From assembly GCA_023079485.1 (NCBI GenBank), contig CM041097.1, positions 17,963,158-18,027,157 of the forward strand: a DNA stretch of 64,000 bases. The letters run 5' to 3'. Shown one piece after another: positions 61,601-64,000 of this stretch. The notes beneath the pieces were generated by a model. That model was not told where the DNA came from, did no database searches, and was given only the letters and a program-made list of their open reading frames with translations. The first letter of the stretch is position 1. Every line of letters begins with the position of its first letter. This DNA comes from Archilochus colubris. Lineage: Eukaryota > Chordata > Aves > Apodiformes > Trochilidae. The translations under genes were made by a program, and so were the position numbers.

Positions 61601-62639
61601 GGAGGTATCAGTTTCTGGTGAACTCACACAGGGCATAGCCAATGGGGATGAACAGAGCCAAAAGTCTAAAGTCATTATATATATATAAAAAAAAAATCTG
61701 TCTTCCAGACTTTTCCTGTACTGGCCACCTGTGTTCTTAATGCTGCTTTGTGGTTTTTAACTGCAGTTCACTAAAGAATCTGTGTTTGGCTGCAGCCTCC
61801 AGCATTTCTGTTTAACCCAGCAGAGAGGATGAGTCTTCAGTGTGCAACCTGACCTGGGTGAGGGCTGTGCTTTGTGTCTCAGTGTCCAGCATCCTGATTT
61901 CCCTGCTGACACCAGGGCTGTAGGCTCTCTGTGAAGCAGGAGATGTGGTATAAGCTTCAGCTCCAGTCATTTTGGTTTGTGATGATTCATTTTGAACTTG
62001 GACTGACTTTTACAGGGCAACCTCAGAGCACCCAGGGAAAAAAAAATTACATGCTTGCTGCTTCTGATCTTACAGATTGATTTGGGTATGCCAGGATTCC
62101 AAAGACTTTGCAGTTTGAGCTCAAATTCAGGAATACATGGTGCTTGGCAGTGGTGCATAGGGCTGGAAAGATAAATCCAATTGTATTTAATTGCTAGATG
62201 AATTTCCACAGCCTTTGACTTAATCACTGGAGCACTGACAGGAAGATTTGGCCCAGTACTTCCCCATTTAGCTGTGCTATTTTATTACTGGACTGGAACA
62301 GCAAGCAGCAGGTATTGTCATGTTAGTGAAAGGCATCCTACAGCAAGTTCTGCCCTGGCATGCAGTCTGAACAACAAAAAGAACAATTCCTTACCTGACC
62401 AAAGACTCTTCATGAAATGGGGTTTGCTGGAAGGTGAAAGGCTCTGTATTCATCTCTTGTGAGGATGTGACAGACTGGGTTCATTTGGCTGTGAGAGTCC
62501 CCATCCTGCTCAGGACTTGGCACAGGAGCCCACTCCAACCTGAGATGTGGGCACAGTTTTAGATCCTGAGTGTCCAGACAATGCTGCCCTCAGAAACCAA
62601 GAGTGAGACCCAGTTGTGGTGTTCATCTTCTGCTATGGT
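58656..62639. other. Intergenic, no gene seen
   Basis: Non-coding single-copy DNA. The part 59,560-59,800 is a candidate conserved regulatory stretch. A short (TA)n-A run lies at 61,676-61,697. Confidence 0.5.
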
Positions 62640-62680
62640 ATCAGATCAGCCATAGATCTGATCTGATCTGATCAGATCTG
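62640..62680. repeat. TGATC pentamer repeat forming palindromes
   Basis: A short run of (tgatc)n units creates a 10-bp stem (62,640-62,649 with 62,658-62,667, 8-nt loop). It overlaps a perfect 14-bp palindrome gatctgatcagatc at 62,665-62,678. The run is dense in GATC. Confidence 0.85.
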
Positions 62681-63480
62681 CTCAACTGACCCACAGAGAG
62701 ACTTAGCTAAAAATATTAGAAAAGACAAAAGGTGTTAGAACAGCTCCAGAGCTGCAAGGGTACAGCACATATTCAGTGGTGGGGCAAAGAGGTCTGGGTG
62801 GGACAGGGCCAGATTTAGGGCCTGGGACCAATTCTAAGCAGAGTTTCAGAGTCAGCAGTGTCAATGTCAACCCTGTAATTAAATATTTCCTAGATAATTA
62901 TGCTGAACATGATTTTATTGTGAAAGGTTTCAGGAGGCCTTTAGTTTATATGCTGCTATATTATGTCTGGGGGGGGAGAAGTAGAATATTTCTTGTTCTA
63001 AAGTGGTGTTTCCAGATTGCTTTGTCTAAATAAGCAGAGAAATGCTCATCTTCTTTCTGATACTACACCAAAGAGGTTTTTATATATGAAATAAATCTTT
63101 GTAAATCTTTTCAAGGGTGCCTAGGTTATTTATGGGTTAGTTTTGTTTGCATGCCATATTGCTCTCTTCTGTTAAACAGTTTATCCACTACCCTGCTTTT
63201 CACATTAATCACTGCAGTATGTGCTGTATCCCATCAAAGAGCCATCTATTACATTCCAGTAGCCACAGCCAAATGATCTAATTTTTCTGTTGGTTCTTTT
63301 ATGCAATGGCTCATAAACCCATTGCTGTTATTACACTTGCAAACATAAGGTTTTCTTGTATCACAGGGATGCAATTGTAATTTTCTTCTCCCCTTTCTTA
63401 GCCTAAGTCATGAGTAAAATAGGGGGTTTGTTAAGGAATTAAAAACTAAGACTACCGAAGCTGAGTTGATAAAAGCAGGT
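62681..63480. other. Intergenic, no feature seen
   Basis: AT-rich non-coding DNA. No repeat family or exon is recognised. Confidence 0.5.
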
Positions 63481-63484
63481 ATGA

Positions 63485-64000
63485 TTGCACTCTCTGTTCA
63501 CTTTTTTTTCTTACCCCCCCACCCTGTTTCAGCCAATGTCTCTCTTTTTTTTTCTTTTTTTACCACCTTGTTCTGGTCACAACAACCTCCTATGCCTTTC
63601 ACACTTTTTTGATCTTGCATCCCTTTTTGGCTTCAATTCCCTCCCTTCTGGCCTCTCAGCATTTTCTAGCCCATTTTGGCCTGAACTCCCCTGTCCAGTT
63701 TCCAGCCTCCTGCCACCTTTGTCACCTTGCATCCTTCTTTTGGTCTACCACCTTTTCCCAACCTTCTATTTATTTTAGGGCTTGACTTCCCACTGTCATT
63801 GCTGCCCCCATTATTTCTGGCTTCCTGCCTCCTTTCTGGCATCCCAGCCCTTTTCAGCCTCAACTCCTTTCTTTTTATCCTACCTCTTTTCAGCCCATCA
63901 CCCATTTTTGGACTTCCTCCTGCTTTTTTTTTTTTTTTTTTTCCCATCCTTAAGGCTGTCTTGGATCTCCTGCTGTGTTTCAGTTTCTCTTTTTGGTCCC
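63485..64000. repeat. Degenerate polypyrimidine tandem repeat, open to the right
   Basis: About 500 bases are strongly biased to C and T on the + strand. They contain recurring variants of ttttggcytcaactccc and ccagcctcctgcc, spaced at irregular intervals, plus a T19 run at 63,924-63,942. The opposite strand gives artificial Lys/Arg/Gly-rich ORFs. The right end lies beyond the window. Confidence 0.75.

Noticed and set aside
23711..64000. Exons of PDZRN3 or GXYLT2, the human neighbours of PPP4R2
   Set aside because: I found no RING, PDZ or glycosyltransferase coding segments in any frame of the right part, so the neighbours must lie outside this window.

Overview
The window looks like nuclear DNA of a bird. 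Genes are split by GT-AG introns, there are three recognisable 3'-truncated CR1 LINE copies (plus one likely decayed copy) with the avian tail motif (repeats of roughly ATTCTATGA on the CR1 sense strand), and SINEs and DNA transposons are not evident. CR1 also occurs in turtles and crocodilians, so 'bird' rests on repeat style and compactness rather than on a marker unique to birds. I see no prokaryotic, organellar or viral genes.

Left third (1-23,710): one well-supported protein-coding gene on the + strand, PPP4R2, the regulatory subunit 2 of protein phosphatase 4. Exons 2 to 9 are complete. Exon 1, with the start codon, lies to the left of base 1. All eight exon junctions inside the window have GT/AG ends and keep the reading frame, giving 392 residues up to the stop at 21,663-21,665. 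Intron 2 is unusually long (12.5 kb) and carries a probable old CR1 remnant. The 3' UTR has several AATAAA signals, the last at 23,687. In human, PPP4R2 lies at 3p13 next to GXYLT2 and PDZRN3 (established knowledge), but no exon of a neighbour is recognisable here.

Middle (25,260-31,150): a long TTTCTTGA-type pyrimidine microsatellite, then a sense-strand CR1 3' end. Next comes an isolated GC- and CpG-rich block (about 26,560-27,330) with an 18-bp minisatellite and a YY1-type element, and then a GTTT-rich repeat. At 29.6-31.1 kb there is a compact two-exon candidate gene that could encode a 60-residue microprotein. Its first coding exon ends in a perfect GTAAGT donor, its 82-bp intron ends in a strong acceptor, and its predicted C-terminus resembles a SUMO-interacting motif. 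This is the best candidate for something undescribed, but it is a prediction from splice signals and an ORF only.

Right half (31,150-64,000): gene-poor DNA with two antisense CR1 copies (38.87-39.22 kb and 41.17-41.45 kb). It also holds two long inverted repeats that resemble small-RNA precursors (36.95 and 58.6 kb), a GATC-rich palindrome, several AT-rich homeobox-motif clusters that could be conserved enhancers, and a degenerate polypyrimidine repeat running off the right edge. The many short ORFs here show no domain, codon pattern or splice context that supports translation.
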